From: Przewalskia tangutica
Lineage: Eukaryota > Streptophyta > Magnoliopsida > Solanales > Solanaceae
DNA length: 64,000 bases
Direction: 5' to 3'
Assembly: GCA_029844215.1 (NCBI GenBank)
Contig: JAQGDG010000036.1
Span: 310,001 to 374,000, forward strand
Shown here: positions 11,637 to 22,903 of the stretch, in pieces
Position numbering within the stretch: position 1 is the first letter of the stretch
Layout: every line of letters starts with the position of its first letter
Made by a program: the position numbers and the translations under genes
Notes under the pieces: model-generated
Seen by the model: the letters and a program-made list of their open reading frames with translations, nothing else
The model's database searches: none
Told to the model about the DNA's origin: nothing

Positions 11637-11764
11637 GTCGGTTATCTTGTTGTTTACTTGGACATACCGACACTGCTGGATGGTCCACGGGTATGCTTCC
11701 ACTATGATTGTTATCTTGTTATTTACTTGGACATACCGACATTGTTTGGAGGCCCACGGGTATG
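11637..11764 (+). repeat. ~68-bp repeat, about 2 copies, interrupted by solo LTR S
   Basis: 'ttatcttgtt(g/a)tttacttgg' and 'acataccgacа' type blocks ending 'cccacgggtatg' occur twice. The insertion point of solo LTR S is at the end of the second copy. It is the plus-strand form of the repeat at 690-885 and 36838-37163. Confidence 0.7.
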
Positions 11765-12132
11765 TGTTACACCCCGTAGTTCTAGAGTATGTATACGAGG
11801 ACGACGCATTTAGATTACGATAAAATTGGAAAGGAAGAAAGATGTGATTTTTCGACGGAAAAGATTCCGAACCTTGTGAAGGAAATTTTACGTTTTTAAT
11901 ATTTTAACCGATTTCGGATTTTTCCGAGAGATGAAATATTTTGGACCAATAGAGGGCGATGTGTCACCCTTAGGTGGCATTGGTTGGACGAAAATGGTGG
12001 CAAGTGGCCAAGTCAATAAGTCAAGTCTTGCAAGATATTTTCTGGGATAGGGAGTAGGTGGACGTTTTTGTGGGCAAGTGGGGGAGGCCTTGTTGGACGG
12101 TTTTCTTGAGCAAGTGGATGGCCACTTGGCTC

Positions 12133-12200
12133 ATTGTTGTGGTGGACATATGTCCCAATGTTGTGGTGGACATATGTCCCAAGGTTGTGGTGGACACTTG
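12133..12200 (+). repeat. 24-bp tandem repeat, ~3 copies
   Basis: The unit 'gttgtggtggacatatgtcc' plus four bases is repeated, with the last copy diverging. It lies in U3 of solo LTR S. Confidence 0.8.
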
Positions 12201-13598
12201 GAGGAAGACTCCACTCACACAAGCTATCTAATCTACACCCTCCACTTGTAGAAAAGTTATCTTCTAGTATTGTTACTATGCCAAAATACCTTAGCCTTGT
12301 ATCCCTAGTAGTATTCTAAAGTTATCCCAACATAGAGCCCGGAAATACTACTTTATTCCATTAGTCGCAAAATGAAGCCCTAGAAAAATCTTCATAGCTT
12401 AGATGAAGTGTTAAGAGAAGTTGTTTGGAAACTTCTAAGGGTTGCTTGGAGCGGGTTGGAGCGTCAGGAATTGGAGCTAAACGTTGCTCAGGATCGACTT
12501 ATATCTTGGATACTTTTGGGCTTATCGAGGTAATGATCTTTATCCCCCTATTGTAATTGGAAATTACATGTTGTAGTAGTTAATAATTGAGTATAAGATA
12601 TATTGGAAGAATCAGTATAAAGAAATTATTGTATTTACATTGGACTGTATTTACAGTAGACTTGTGTAGTATTATTGTGGAGCAGAATTGTACACGTCCG
12701 GTTAGACGTGTAAACCCCCCCTTGGAGTTGTTGGCTTGGTAGCGTGCCTTGATAGAGGAGGAAATTTATGTGGTTCAGGGGGGGAGGTGCTGCCGAATTT
12801 TCCGTAGAATAAGGAACCTTGTACTTAGAAATATTCTACGAAGGGATCTATAAGTTAATAAATGTTTTATGGCCATTATAGGTTGAAGTACTGCGAGTAG
12901 CGTATTCTAGCAGGATTATAGTACTGTGGAGCGTTTTGCTAATTGTCGATAATCGTCGCGAGGTATGTGAACCTCTTCCTATCCTTTCTAGCTTGATATT
13001 TGTGAAATATATTTAGTGCGGTAGACGCACGTGTGTTTAAAGGAAATTGATTTTCCTTTTGTGTCCTTGACTTGATTCCAAAGTTAAGTGACTTGTTATG
13101 AAATATTAAGGACTTGAATTATGTTAAAAAGTTGTAAAACCTCACTCATGAGTAATGGGTGTGTGGTCTTTTAAAGAATAAAGTTACCTTGATTTCGAAA
13201 ATAAGAATGGTTTTATCATTGGATTTAAAATGATAACTTGACTTATAAACACCTTGATTTTGGGAAAGGAGAAGTAACTTGATTGTTATACCCTGTATTC
13301 TCAGGGTATGTATGCGAGGACGTACGTACGAGAGCACGACAGAAAAAAATTTGGAAAGAAAGAAAGATGTGAGTTTTCGACGGAAAAGTTTCCGGTTATT
13401 TGTGAAGAAAAAGGTTCGTTAATGGGAATTGGATTCCCAGATTTGGTATTTGGACTTCATAGATTATATTAGAATTTTGAGATTTTATTTTAAATGGTCA
13501 CGTGGGCCCAGGAGAAATTTACTTTTGTAGCCCACTTTGTTTTAGATTTTGGCCATTGTGGATATTTTTCGGAAGACGTTTTATGAGGGCCAATAGGA

Positions 13599-13616
13599 GG
13601 GTGACACGTGTCACCC
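13599..13616. promoter_or_regulatory. Perfect 18-bp G-box palindrome, LTR1
   Basis: GGGTGACACGTGTCACCC equals its own reverse complement, with CACGTG at the centre. It is about 410 bp upstream of the TATA box. A degenerate second copy (GGGTGATACGTGTCACC) is at 13778-13794. Confidence 0.65.
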
Positions 13617-13869
13617 CCGCCTAGGTGGCTTGGCCGAATGACATTTGTGCACAACACCCGGTTAGAGTCGTTTTTCGACGAAAAGTTTTAAATAAATTTC
13701 GAGGGGTAAAATACGGCTATGTCTTTTGTTATTTTTTGGGATTTTTACGAGAGACGAAACATTTTGGTCCAACCGGAGGGTGATACGTGTCACCTCACAT
13801 TGGAAGCAAGTGGGGTGCTTTGGACGATTTGGGCGTCCAAGAGGGACGTTTGGCCTTGCACAATTGGTT

Positions 13870-13930
13870 CCTTGTTTTGGCCTTGTTTTGTGCCTTGTTT
13901 TGTGGCTTGTTTGGTGCAATGTTTTGTGGA
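13870..13930 (+). repeat. ~12-bp 'ccttgttttgtg' repeat in U3
   Basis: About five degenerate head-to-tail copies 90-150 bp upstream of the TATA box. The same block occurs at 19684-19746, 25498-25560, 31361-31423, 40313-40362 and 50120-50169, so it is shared by the array family and element C. Open frames in it are low-complexity and unlikely to be coding. Confidence 0.8.
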
Positions 13931-14020
13931 GTAGGGTTAGGGTGTACTTGGCTTGATCAAGGCCATACACTTGCCTTGCACATGGCTTGATCTTGGCCAT
14001 TGGTTGGCCTTTGGCTTTCC

Positions 14021-14028
14021 TATAAATA
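14021..14028 (+). promoter_or_regulatory. TATA box, LTR1
   Basis: TATAAATA in 'cctataaatacccc', followed by CT-rich leader. Confidence 0.7.
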
Positions 14029-15810
14029 CCCCCCTCTCTTGAAGACTTCATTCATCCAAAAATCTTCCAAGTCTTGAAACCCCTCCTCCTCTTGTTGACT
14101 CTCGTCCAAGAGCCCCTCTCCCCCTTAAAATTTGCCTTGGCCGAAACCCTCCTTCTTCCCCTTTGTGGTGCTAAGTGGGTACCCCTATCCTAGTTGTTTT
14201 CGTATAATACCCCCCTTTTGTGGTATAGAAATACTCGCCTCGTATTGTTATAATGCCCACAATACCTTCGCCTTTCCCTAGTAGTATTTCAAAAGTTACC
14301 TCTTAACGTAGAGCCCGGAACTGCTACCTTATTTCCTTAAGTCTGAAACCCGAACCCCTAAGGAAATCTTCAGTTGGTTGAAGTATTTGAGTAGAAGTTA
14401 GTTAGAACTTCTAAGGGTTGTTTGGAGCGGATTGGAGCGCACGAGTAGAGCTAAACCTTGCTCGGGATCGACATTATAACTTGGATAATTTTGGGCTTGT
14501 CGAGGTAAATATTCTTGTCCCTTATTGTAATTGGAGATTACATGTGGTAGGAATATATAGTTGAGGTATACTATATATAGAAGTGAACATTATTGTGGCA
14601 ATGTCTTTTGACTTAAGCTGAAGAATAAAGAATCGAATCAGATTTACATAGATCAGATTGCAAAGAGACTTGTGTAGTATTATGTAGAATTGTACACGCC
14701 CGGTTAGGCGTAAACCCCCGTTGGCTTGGTAGCCAGGCCTCGATAGAGAGGAGATTTACGCTGTGGCGTGGGAGGTCTTTGCCGAATTTTCAGAGAAAAA
14801 TGGGAACTTGTGTTTAAGAGTTAATAGACGTTTGTGGCCTTTATAGGTGAAAGTACTAAGAGTAGCGTATTCTACTCGAGGAGTGGAAAGGGCTATGCGT
14901 TGTAGTACTTGGAGCATTTTGCTTATTGTCGATAAATCGTCGCGAGGTATGTGAACCTCTTCCTATCTCTTCTAGCATGATATGTGTGAACTATGTAGTA
15001 CGGTAGACGTACATGTGTTAACTGTGTTTGATTGTTCTTAAAACATAAAGTGTTATAACGGCTTTATGGGAAGTTAGTTATAACAGCTTTATGTAGGTAA
15101 GAAAATACTTTGTGGTTTTAAAAAGAGTTATACTAGCTTTATGGGGAGTTAGGTATAATGTCTTAAGAGAGGTAAAGAAAATGGTTTCTTGATGTTAGAA
15201 GTTAGGGACTTGATCTTATAAGATAAGAGACTTAACTTATTTGTTTTAATGTGAATGTTTGTGTGAAACCTCATTCGTGAGTAATGAGTACTTGGTTTTA
15301 TTTAAAGGGATAATGTTTTACTGATTTCGAAAATCAGAATGTGTATCGACAGACCACTGCAGCGTTAATAAAGGAAAATGTATTGAATAATGATGTATCG
15401 TATTAAAACCAAGAGAAACCTCCATCCGCATAGAAACTAAGATGAGACAAAATGATATTACATTTTCTAGATCATGGTCATGTAATAAGAATGTTGTAAA
15501 CAAGAATAACCTACTATCACGTGAGACATATATTACTCAATTGTTCTAAAAATGAATCAAGTGATTAAGTTTGGGAACTATGAAACCATTTGATAATGTT
15601 AAGCTTGAGTAATGAAACTAGGAAAACTGGAACTTAGGAAAAGAATGTTGTTACTTGATTTTGAAAAGGAATGTGGGTTGGTCATTCTAATACTACGGGT
15701 ATCGAGTGACTTTTATAAGTAATGGATCTCTTTAAAAGAACTTAACGTATGTAGTACTTTGGGGTTAAAAACCCGGACTTTGGCATAAAATGAAAGTACT
15801 TTGAGTTGTG

Positions 15811-15885
15811 TGAAACTTGCCTATGCTTGTTGTTGTGAAACTTGCCTATGCTTGTTGTTGTGAAACTTGCCTACGCTTGTGATGA
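15811..15885 (+). repeat. 25-bp tandem repeat x3, LTR1
   Basis: The unit 'tgaaacttgcctatgcttgt' plus 'tgttg' occurs three times. The same triplicate is in LTR2 (21614-21688), LTR3 (27435-27509) and LTR4 (33289-33362), so it predates the array expansion. Confidence 0.9.
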
Positions 15886-16039
15886 TAGCCTTTGTTGTGC
15901 AAGTGTGGTATTTCTGTGTTACCGCGTCTCTCGATAGAGGGTCGGTTGACTTGTTGAGAACTTACTTGGACGTCTTTGGCGGTGAGGAGAATTCCACCGG
16001 GTATGTTTCCATTTTGATTATCGTCTTGTTGTTGATGTC

Positions 16040-16320
16040 ACATGGACATGTCTACACCGACGCAGATTCCGGCACGCGGCCACGCGCGGGTTGATTACCC
16101 GATATATGGTTATTATCGCAACATGGACGTGTCTACACCGATGCAAGATTCGGGGCATGTGGGCCGTGCGCAGGTTGACCACCCGATATGTTATTGAGGT
16201 TACATGGGCATGTCTACACCGTCACAGATTCGGCATGTGGCCATGCGCCTTGTTATTATTGTTGCATCATGGACATGTCTACACCGGCGCAAGATTCCGG
16301 CATGTGGCCATGATGCGCGA
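16040..16320 (+). repeat. ~75-bp degenerate repeat x4, LTR1
   Basis: Four copies built on 'acatggacatgtctacaccg' followed by 'gcaagattccgg' and 'catgtggcca'. They are matched in LTR2 (21835-22120), LTR3 (27660-27945) and LTR4 (33505-33795). Differences among copies are mostly at C/G-rich bases. Confidence 0.8.
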
Positions 16321-16903
16321 ACATGATGGATGTGGTGGGCGTGAGACCCATAGTTATATTTGAGTGGTGACTTTGAGGGCGTGAGTCCCTGACTTGACTG
16401 CTTTTATGTTGCGTACTGTATTTTGGTTATCATACATGTCTCCTGCTTTATATAGATCGTTATGATTTAAGCTGCAGATTTTCTGATTTCACATACTGTA
16501 CCGTTATCGACCTCCTTCTGGGCCGCTCATGCCGCAGGTAGGTACATCGGTCGTGATCCTCGCCTTAGGATCTCGATTCAGCTTGGGAAGCTCCGTTTCT
16601 CGAGGCTTATCTTTTGGTATGTGTTCCTGAGTTGTAGGTTCTTGTACATCTGTGGTATGGCGGGCCCTGTCCGTCATAGTCGTTGTAAATCTTAAGTCCA
16701 GAGTCTTGATGCAAGGTGGTTGTAAAAGGATTAAACTGCTCGAGTTTTATGTATATACCGAAGGCAAATGCTTTGGTTGGCCTGCTTATTATTATATCTA
16801 TTGTTGCATGTCTAAATTTTTATTTCCGCTGGTTTTTCTCTCGATGTTGTATCACTAGGGTGCCCGGTAAGGCACGACCACGCCCGATTTCGGTGTGACA
16901 AAG

Positions 16904-16915
16904 TGGTATCAGAGC
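16904..16915 (+). other. PBS of array unit 1
   Basis: TGGTATCAGAGC three bases after the LTR1 end; complementary to initiator tRNA-Met. Confidence 0.9.
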
Positions 16916-17100
16916 TTAGTCTCGGAAAGTGTCTACTGCACCGTGTTCAGTAGAGTCTTGATTATCGGTGTGTTGTGCACCACATCTATAATCGTGAGGC
17001 TATAGGACATGTAGGATTGGTTTCTATTCTTCTCATTCCGAGATCGTGCCTTAGAGCCGAGTTGTAAGTTGGACCCTCCGATGTGTTTCATTTTACCGCT

Positions 17101-18319
17101 ATGCCTCCGCCGCGGCGACCAGTGCCGAAGGGCAAGGCAGCCGAGGAGTCGCTAGTGGGATCTGAGGAGTGCGAGGCGCAGCCCGGCCAAGACTGAGAAG
17201 GCCCGACGGCGAAGCTCGCGACGCCACAAAGACCAAAGAGTTTAGAGCCGCAGCGTGGTCGATGAGACTACAAGACGAGCCTCCACCCCACACCGGAGCA
17301 GGAGATGGGTCACAAGGAGATGGCGATTATTGGCCGTGGTTGTGGCGAATATGAGGACAGCCGGATGCGGCGCCTGCCCGAAGACCGTGGTACACCCGAG
17401 AGCCGATAGTTTGAGGCTACGGGACTTTCTGAGTTGTAGCCCGCCAGAGTTTTATGGGTCGAGGCCTGAGGATGATCCGCAGGAGTTCATCCGTCAGTTA
17501 CAGAGGATCATGCGGGTGATCAAGGCTTCAGAGACCGAGTCTGTGACTTTCGGTTCGCATCGGCTGCGTGATACCGCAGTCGATTGGTTTGATTCGTGGG
17601 AGCTTTCCCGGGGAGAGCATGCACCTCCAGCGGTATGGGATGAGTTTTCGGGGGCTTTTCTCACGCACTTTGCCTCCGCAGATGAGGAGGCACGGGCCGA
17701 CAAATTTTTGTTATCGAGACAGAGGGCGACCGTCGTGGAGTACAATGTCGAGTTCGATTCTTGGCTCGATATGTCCCTGCGCTTGTTGCAGATATGGAGG
17801 ATAGGGTGCATCGCTACGCCACCGCTCGATGATTATATGGCCGAGTCTTGTGCGGGTGTTTCTCTTCAGCCGGGCATGGACATTGCCCGCATTCAGGCTC
17901 ATGCACTTGGGTGCGAGGAGCGCAGAGATCGACGGGTGGACCGCCACGTGAAGCGCCAAGACGGCGAATATTTTGGCGACTTTCGAGGCGGACCGCCTCG
18001 CCAGCAGACTAGTTATGTACCTCCGCCATTGCAGAGTGGTCCTCCGCAGCCTTTCGACCCTTGGGATATTCAGAGCGGTCGTGGCTCCGTGTTTCAGATG
18101 TTCGTGAGTAGGGTGTTGGCGATGCAATACCCCTACCTCGCGTGGTCGATGTGGTAGACCGCATTTCGAGAGTGTCGTAGTACCAAGGGAGCTTGTTATT
18201 CTTGCGGCCAACAGGCCATATGACGAGAGACTGTCCGACCAGGTAGCGCTGTAGGATAGCACAGACTACTAGAGCGCCATTCGGCCACGGTAGAGGTCGC
18301 GGTGGAAGTTCAGTTTTAG
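17101..18319 (+). pseudogene. gag: Gag remnant, array unit 1
   Basis: The start ATG at 17101 begins the same MPP... N-terminus as in the other copies. The core Gag domain is readable in one long frame from about 17395 to 18080, with PPEFYGSRPEDDPQEFIRQL, IMRVIKASE, SWELSRGEHAPPAVWDEF, MDIARIQAHAL and a proline/glutamine-rich linker. Frameshifts separate it from the N-terminus and from the zinc-knuckle region (about 18180-18240). The C-terminus is a Gly/Arg-rich tail ending at TAG 18317-18319. The breaks are small indels at C/G-rich or CAG/CTG positions and may be sequence error. No pol follows. Confidence 0.8.
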
Positions 18320-19099
18320 CGGTCCTTGAACCGCCTAGTTTGTGTATATCCTTAACCCTTTAGATACTTGTATGTATTGATGTTAATGATGTGTTAAGTG
18401 TTATGTTCGATAGCTTTGTGCTAAATGTGATTTAGACACCGTTATTGTAGAAGGGTAAGTATGGGGCATGGTAAGTGTGAACCCTGGATCGTCACGATTG
18501 GGACCTTAGAGGTAAGGTCGTCTTGAGTAAAAGATTCGTTTTATGTTTGACCTTTATCGAGTAATGAGTTTACGTGGGTTTTATTTGTGTGATAAGTCCA
18601 TGGGTAGTGTGAGATGGAAGTGGTAGCTTTCATGATGTGATTCACAGGATTGTTCCGTGTCGGGAACGAGGGCTTGACGCGATTGTGGTCGGGTTGAGGA
18701 CGTGATACGGTCAACCCGTAGCCCGGATTAAGGTAGGTCAGTTCTGGGTGGTCCCGCCAGTGGTAGGGTCACGAGGATGCTAGGCCCAAGTTTGTATGAT
18801 CATCGTATGAGTTCGTGGACGCGTTCGACCGAAGCGGTTCGTAAAGGCCGAATGGCCTTAAGGAAGTTTGAGGTTAGTAAGATGACCAAGTTTGGAGGTA
18901 GTGACTCCGCAGAGATTTTTGGGAACGGAAGTAATGATCAAGTATGGTACGTCTTGGGAGAGTTCAAGTGTTCGAGAAGGGCACGGCGAGTAAGGAAGGA
19001 AGAGGACGTGTGTTATTTTGCGCTGCGTGGCGCTGGCAACTTGTTAGAGGAACTTCATCGATATCCGTCTTGAGAAGGAACATTCGGACGAATGTTTCT
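18320..19099 (+). other. Non-coding 3' internal segment, unit 1
   Basis: About 780 bp with no credible gene. Conserved pieces shared with B, C and D are 'gttccg...gggaac', 'gtcaacccg', 'gtggtcccgcc', 'gatgaccaagttt' and 'gttcgagaagggcacg(a/g)cgag'. It ends in the hairpin AACATTCGGACGAATGTT (19079-19096). Confidence 0.7.
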
Positions 19100-19111
19100 A
19101 AGGAGGGAGAA
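19079..19111 (+). other. Hairpin plus polypurine tract, unit 1
   Basis: AACATTCG and CGAATGTT arms (19079-19096), then AAGGAGGGAGAA (19100-19111) directly before LTR2. The tract primes plus-strand DNA; the role of the hairpin is unknown. Confidence 0.8.
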
Positions 19112-19427
19112 TGTTATACCCGTATTCTCGTGGTATGTATGCGAGGACGCACGCATTTGAGAGCACGGCGTAAAAAAATTTGGAAAGAAAGAAAGATGAG
19201 TTTTCGCGGAAAAGTTTCCTTATTTGTGAAGAAAAAGGTTCGTTAATGGGAATTGGATTCCCAGATTTGGTATTTGGACTTCATAGATTATATTAGAATT
19301 TTGAGATTTTATTTTCTAAATGGTCACGTGGGCCCACTGAGAAATTTACTTTTGTGGGGCCCACTTTGTTTTCGAGATTTTGGCCATTGTGGATATTTTT
19401 CTAAGACGTTTTATGAGGACAATAGGA

Positions 19428-19445
19428 GGGTGACACGTGTCACCC
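19428..19445. promoter_or_regulatory. Perfect G-box palindrome, LTR2
   Basis: GGGTGACACGTGTCACCC, 409 bp upstream of the TATA box at 19837-19844. Confidence 0.65.
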
Positions 19446-19836
19446 AAGCCTAGGTGGCTTGGCCTAATGACATTAGTTCACAACACCCGGATAGAGTCGT
19501 TTTTCGACTAAACGCTTTACATAACTTGCAGGGAAAATTCCGCTATGTCTTTTCTTATTTTTGCGGATTTTTCCGAGAGACGAACATTTTGGACCAACGG
19601 GAGGGTGATATGTGTCACCTCACATTGAAGCAAGTGGTGCTTTGGCGATTTGGGCCCAAGAGGACGTTTGGCCTTGCACAATTGGTTCCTTGTTTTGGCC
19701 TTGTTTTGTGCCTTGTTTTGTGGCTTGTTTGGTGCAATGTTTTGTGGAGTAGGGTTAGGGTGCACTTGGCTTGATCAAGGCCTTACACTTGCCTTGCACA
19801 TGGCTTGATCTTAGCCATGGTGGCCTTTGGCTTTCC

Positions 19837-19844
19837 TATAAATA
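19837..19844 (+). promoter_or_regulatory. TATA box, LTR2
   Basis: TATAAATA at the conserved offset. Confidence 0.7.
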
Positions 19845-22706
19845 CCCCTCTCAAGACTTCATTCATCCAAAATCTTCCAAGTCTTGGAAACCCCTCCTCC
19901 TCTTGTTGACTCTCGCCCAAGAGCCCTCTCCCTTAAAATTTGCCTTGGCCGAAACCCTCCTCTTCCTCAGGTGCTAAGTGGTACCCCCCTGCCTAGTTGT
20001 TTTCTTATAATACCCCCTTTTGTGGTATAGAAATACTCTCCTAGTATTGTTATAATGCCCAAAATACCTTAGCCTTTACCTAGTAGTATTTCAAAAGTTA
20101 CCTCTATACGTAGAGCCCGAAATGCTACCTTTTGTCCTTTAGTCTCAAAACCGAAACCCTAAGGAAATCTTCAGTGTTGGTTGAAGTATTTGAGTAGAAG
20201 TTGGTTAGAACTTCTAAGGGTTGTTTGGAGCGGATTGAGCGCACGGAGTAGAGCTAAACCTTGCTCAGATCGACATTATAACTTGGATAATTTTGGGCTT
20301 GTCGAGGTAAATATTCTTGTCCCCTTATTGTAATTGGAGATTACATGTGGTAGGAATATATAGTTGAGGTATACTATATATAGAATCAACATTATTGTGG
20401 CAATGTCTTTTGACTTAAGCTGAAGAATAAAGAATCAATCAGATTTACATAGACCGTATTGCAGAGACTTGTGTAGTATTACGGTGTAGAATTGTACACG
20501 TCCGGTTAGACGTGTAAACCCCCGGTTGGCTTGGTAGCCGCCTCGATAGAGAGGAGATTTACGCCGTGGCGTGGGAGGTGCCGAATTTTCTGTAGAAAAA
20601 TGGGAACTTGTGTTTAAGAGTTAATAGACGTTTGTGGCCTTTATAGGTGAAAGTACTAAGAGTAGCGTATTCTACTCGAGGAGTGGAAAGGGCTAGCAAG
20701 GTTGTAGTACTTGGAGCATTTTGCTTATTGTCGATAAATCGTCGCGAGGTATGTGAACCTCTTCCTATCTCTTCTAGCATGATATGTGTGAACTATGTAG
20801 TACGGTAGACGTACATGTGTTAACTGTGTTTGATTGTTCTTAAAACATAAAGTGTTATAACGGCTTTATGGGAAGTTGGTTATAACAGCTTTATGTAGGT
20901 AAGAAAATACTTTGTGGTTTTAAAAAGAGTTATACTAGCTTTATGGGGAGTTAGGTATAATGTCTTAAGAGAGGTAAAGAAAATGGTTTACTGATGTTAG
21001 AAGTTAAGGGACTTGATCTTATAAGATAAGAGACTTAACTTATTTGTTTTAATGTGAATGGTTGTGTGAAACCTCATTCGTGAGTAATGAGTACTTGGTT
21101 TTATTTAAAGGGATAATGTTTTACTGATTTCGAAATCGAACGTATCGGCAGCACCACCGCAGCGTTAATAAAGGAAAATGTCTCTAATAATGTTGTATCG
21201 TATTAAAACAAGTAGAAACCTCCATCAGCATAGAAACTAAGATGAGACAAAATGATATTACATTTTCTAGATCATGGCTGCTGTAATAAGAATGTTGTAA
21301 ACAAGAATAACCTACTCTCACGTGAGACATATATTACTCAATTGTTCTAAAAAGGAATCAAGTGATTAAGTTTGGGAACTATGAAACCATTTGAAAATGA
21401 GAAGCTTGAGTAATTGAAACTAGGCAAACTGGAACTTAGGAAAAGAATGTTGTTACTTGATTTTGAAAAGGAATGTGGGTTGGTCATTCTAATACTACGG
21501 GTATCGAGTGACTTTTATAAGTAATGGATCTCTTTTAAAAGAACTTAACGTATGTAGTACTTTGGGGTTAAAAACCCGGACTTTGGCATAAAATGAAAGT
21601 ACTTTGAGTTGTGTGAAACTTGCCTATGCTTGTTGTTGTGAAACTTGCCTATGCTTGTTGTTGTGAAACTTGCCTACGCTTGTGATGATAGCCTTTGTTG
21701 TGCAAGTGTGGTATTTCTGTATTACCGCCTCTCGATAGAGGCCTTGACTTGTCGAGAACTTACTTGGACGCGTCTTTGGCGGTGAGGAGAATTCCACGTA
21801 TGTTTCCATTTTGATTATCGCTTGTTGTTGATGTCACATGGACATGTCTACACCGACGCAAAGATTCCTCGGCACGCGGCCACGCGCCGTTGATTACCCG
21901 ATATATGGTTATTATCGCAACATGGACGGTCTACACCGATGCAAGATTCCGGGGCACGTGGCCACGCGCGTGGTTGACCACCCAAGATATTGTTATTGAG
22001 GTTACATGGGCATGTCTACACCGATGCAAGATTCCGGTACGTGTGGCCACGCGCCTTGTTATTATTGTTGCATCATGGACATGTCTACACCGATGCGATT
22101 CCGGGCATGTGGCCATGATGCGAACATGATGGATGTGGTGGGCGTGAGACCCATAGTTATATTTGAGTGGTGACTTTGAGGCGTGAGTCCCCGACTTGAC
22201 CGCTTATGTTGCGTCTCGTATTTTGGTTATCATACATGTCTCCCGCTTTATATAGATCGTTATGATTTAACCGCAGATTTACAGCCACATACTTGGTACC
22301 AGATCGACCTCCTCGTGGCCGCTCATGCCGCAGTAGAGGTACATCGGCCGTGGATCCTCGCCTTAGGATCTCGGGCCATGCTTTGGGAAGCTCCGCTTCT
22401 CCGAGGCTTATCTTTTGGTATGTGTTCCCCGAGTCAGGTTCTTGTACATTCGTGGTATGGCGGGCCCCGTCCCGTCATAGTCGTTGTAAATCTTAGAGGT
22501 CTGTAGTAATCGATGCAAGGTGGTTGTAAAAGGATTAAACTGCTCGTGTTTTATGTATATACCAAGGCAACTGCTTTTGGTCTGCTTATTATTATATCTA
22601 TTGTTGCATGTCTAAGTTTTTATTTCCGCCGGTTTTTCTCTCGATGTTGTATCACTAGGGTGCTCGGTAAGGCACCACCACGGCCCGAATTTCGGGTGTG
22701 ACAAAG

Positions 22707-22717
22707 TGGTATCGAGC
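22707..22717 (+). other. PBS of array unit 2, one base short
   Basis: TGGTATCGAGC instead of TGGTATCAGAGC: the A of CAG is missing. Elements C and D show the same loss although they are separate families. Confidence 0.85.
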
Positions 22718-22903
22718 GATTAGTCCTCGGAAAGTGTCTACGCACCGTGTCTAGTAGAGTCTTGATTATCGGTGTGTGTGCACCACATATATAATCGTGA
22801 GGCTATAGGACATGTAGGATTGGTTTCTATTCTTCTCATTCCGAGATCGTGCCTTAGAGCCGAGTTGTAAGTTGGACCCTCCGATGTGTTTCATTTTACC
22901 GCT

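Larger units (their letters stand above)
13284..16900 (+). mobile_element. Array LTR1
   Basis: 3617 bp from TGTTATACCCTGTATTCTC to GGTGTGACA. U3 holds two palindromic motifs (13599-13616 and 13778-13794), a 12-bp repeat (13870-13930) and a TATA box at 14021. The downstream half holds degenerate 'gttataacggctttatggg' repeats (15050-15160), a 25-bp triplicate (15811-15885) and 'catggacatgtctacaccg' repeats (16040-16320). Confidence 0.9.
19112..22703 (+). mobile_element. Array LTR2
   Basis: 3592 bp from TGTTATACCCGTATTC to GTGTGACA. Perfect G-box palindrome at 19428-19445, weaker copy at 19603-19619, TATA box at 19837. It is collinear with LTR1 throughout; differences are mostly short indels in C/G-rich and CAG/CTG contexts. 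Confidence 0.9.

Noticed and set aside
13662..14051. Minus-strand frames over the U3 repeat (also at 25363-25629 and 31220-31543)
   Set aside because: They cover the 12-bp U3 repeat and TATA region of LTRs on the strand opposite to transcription; there is no domain.
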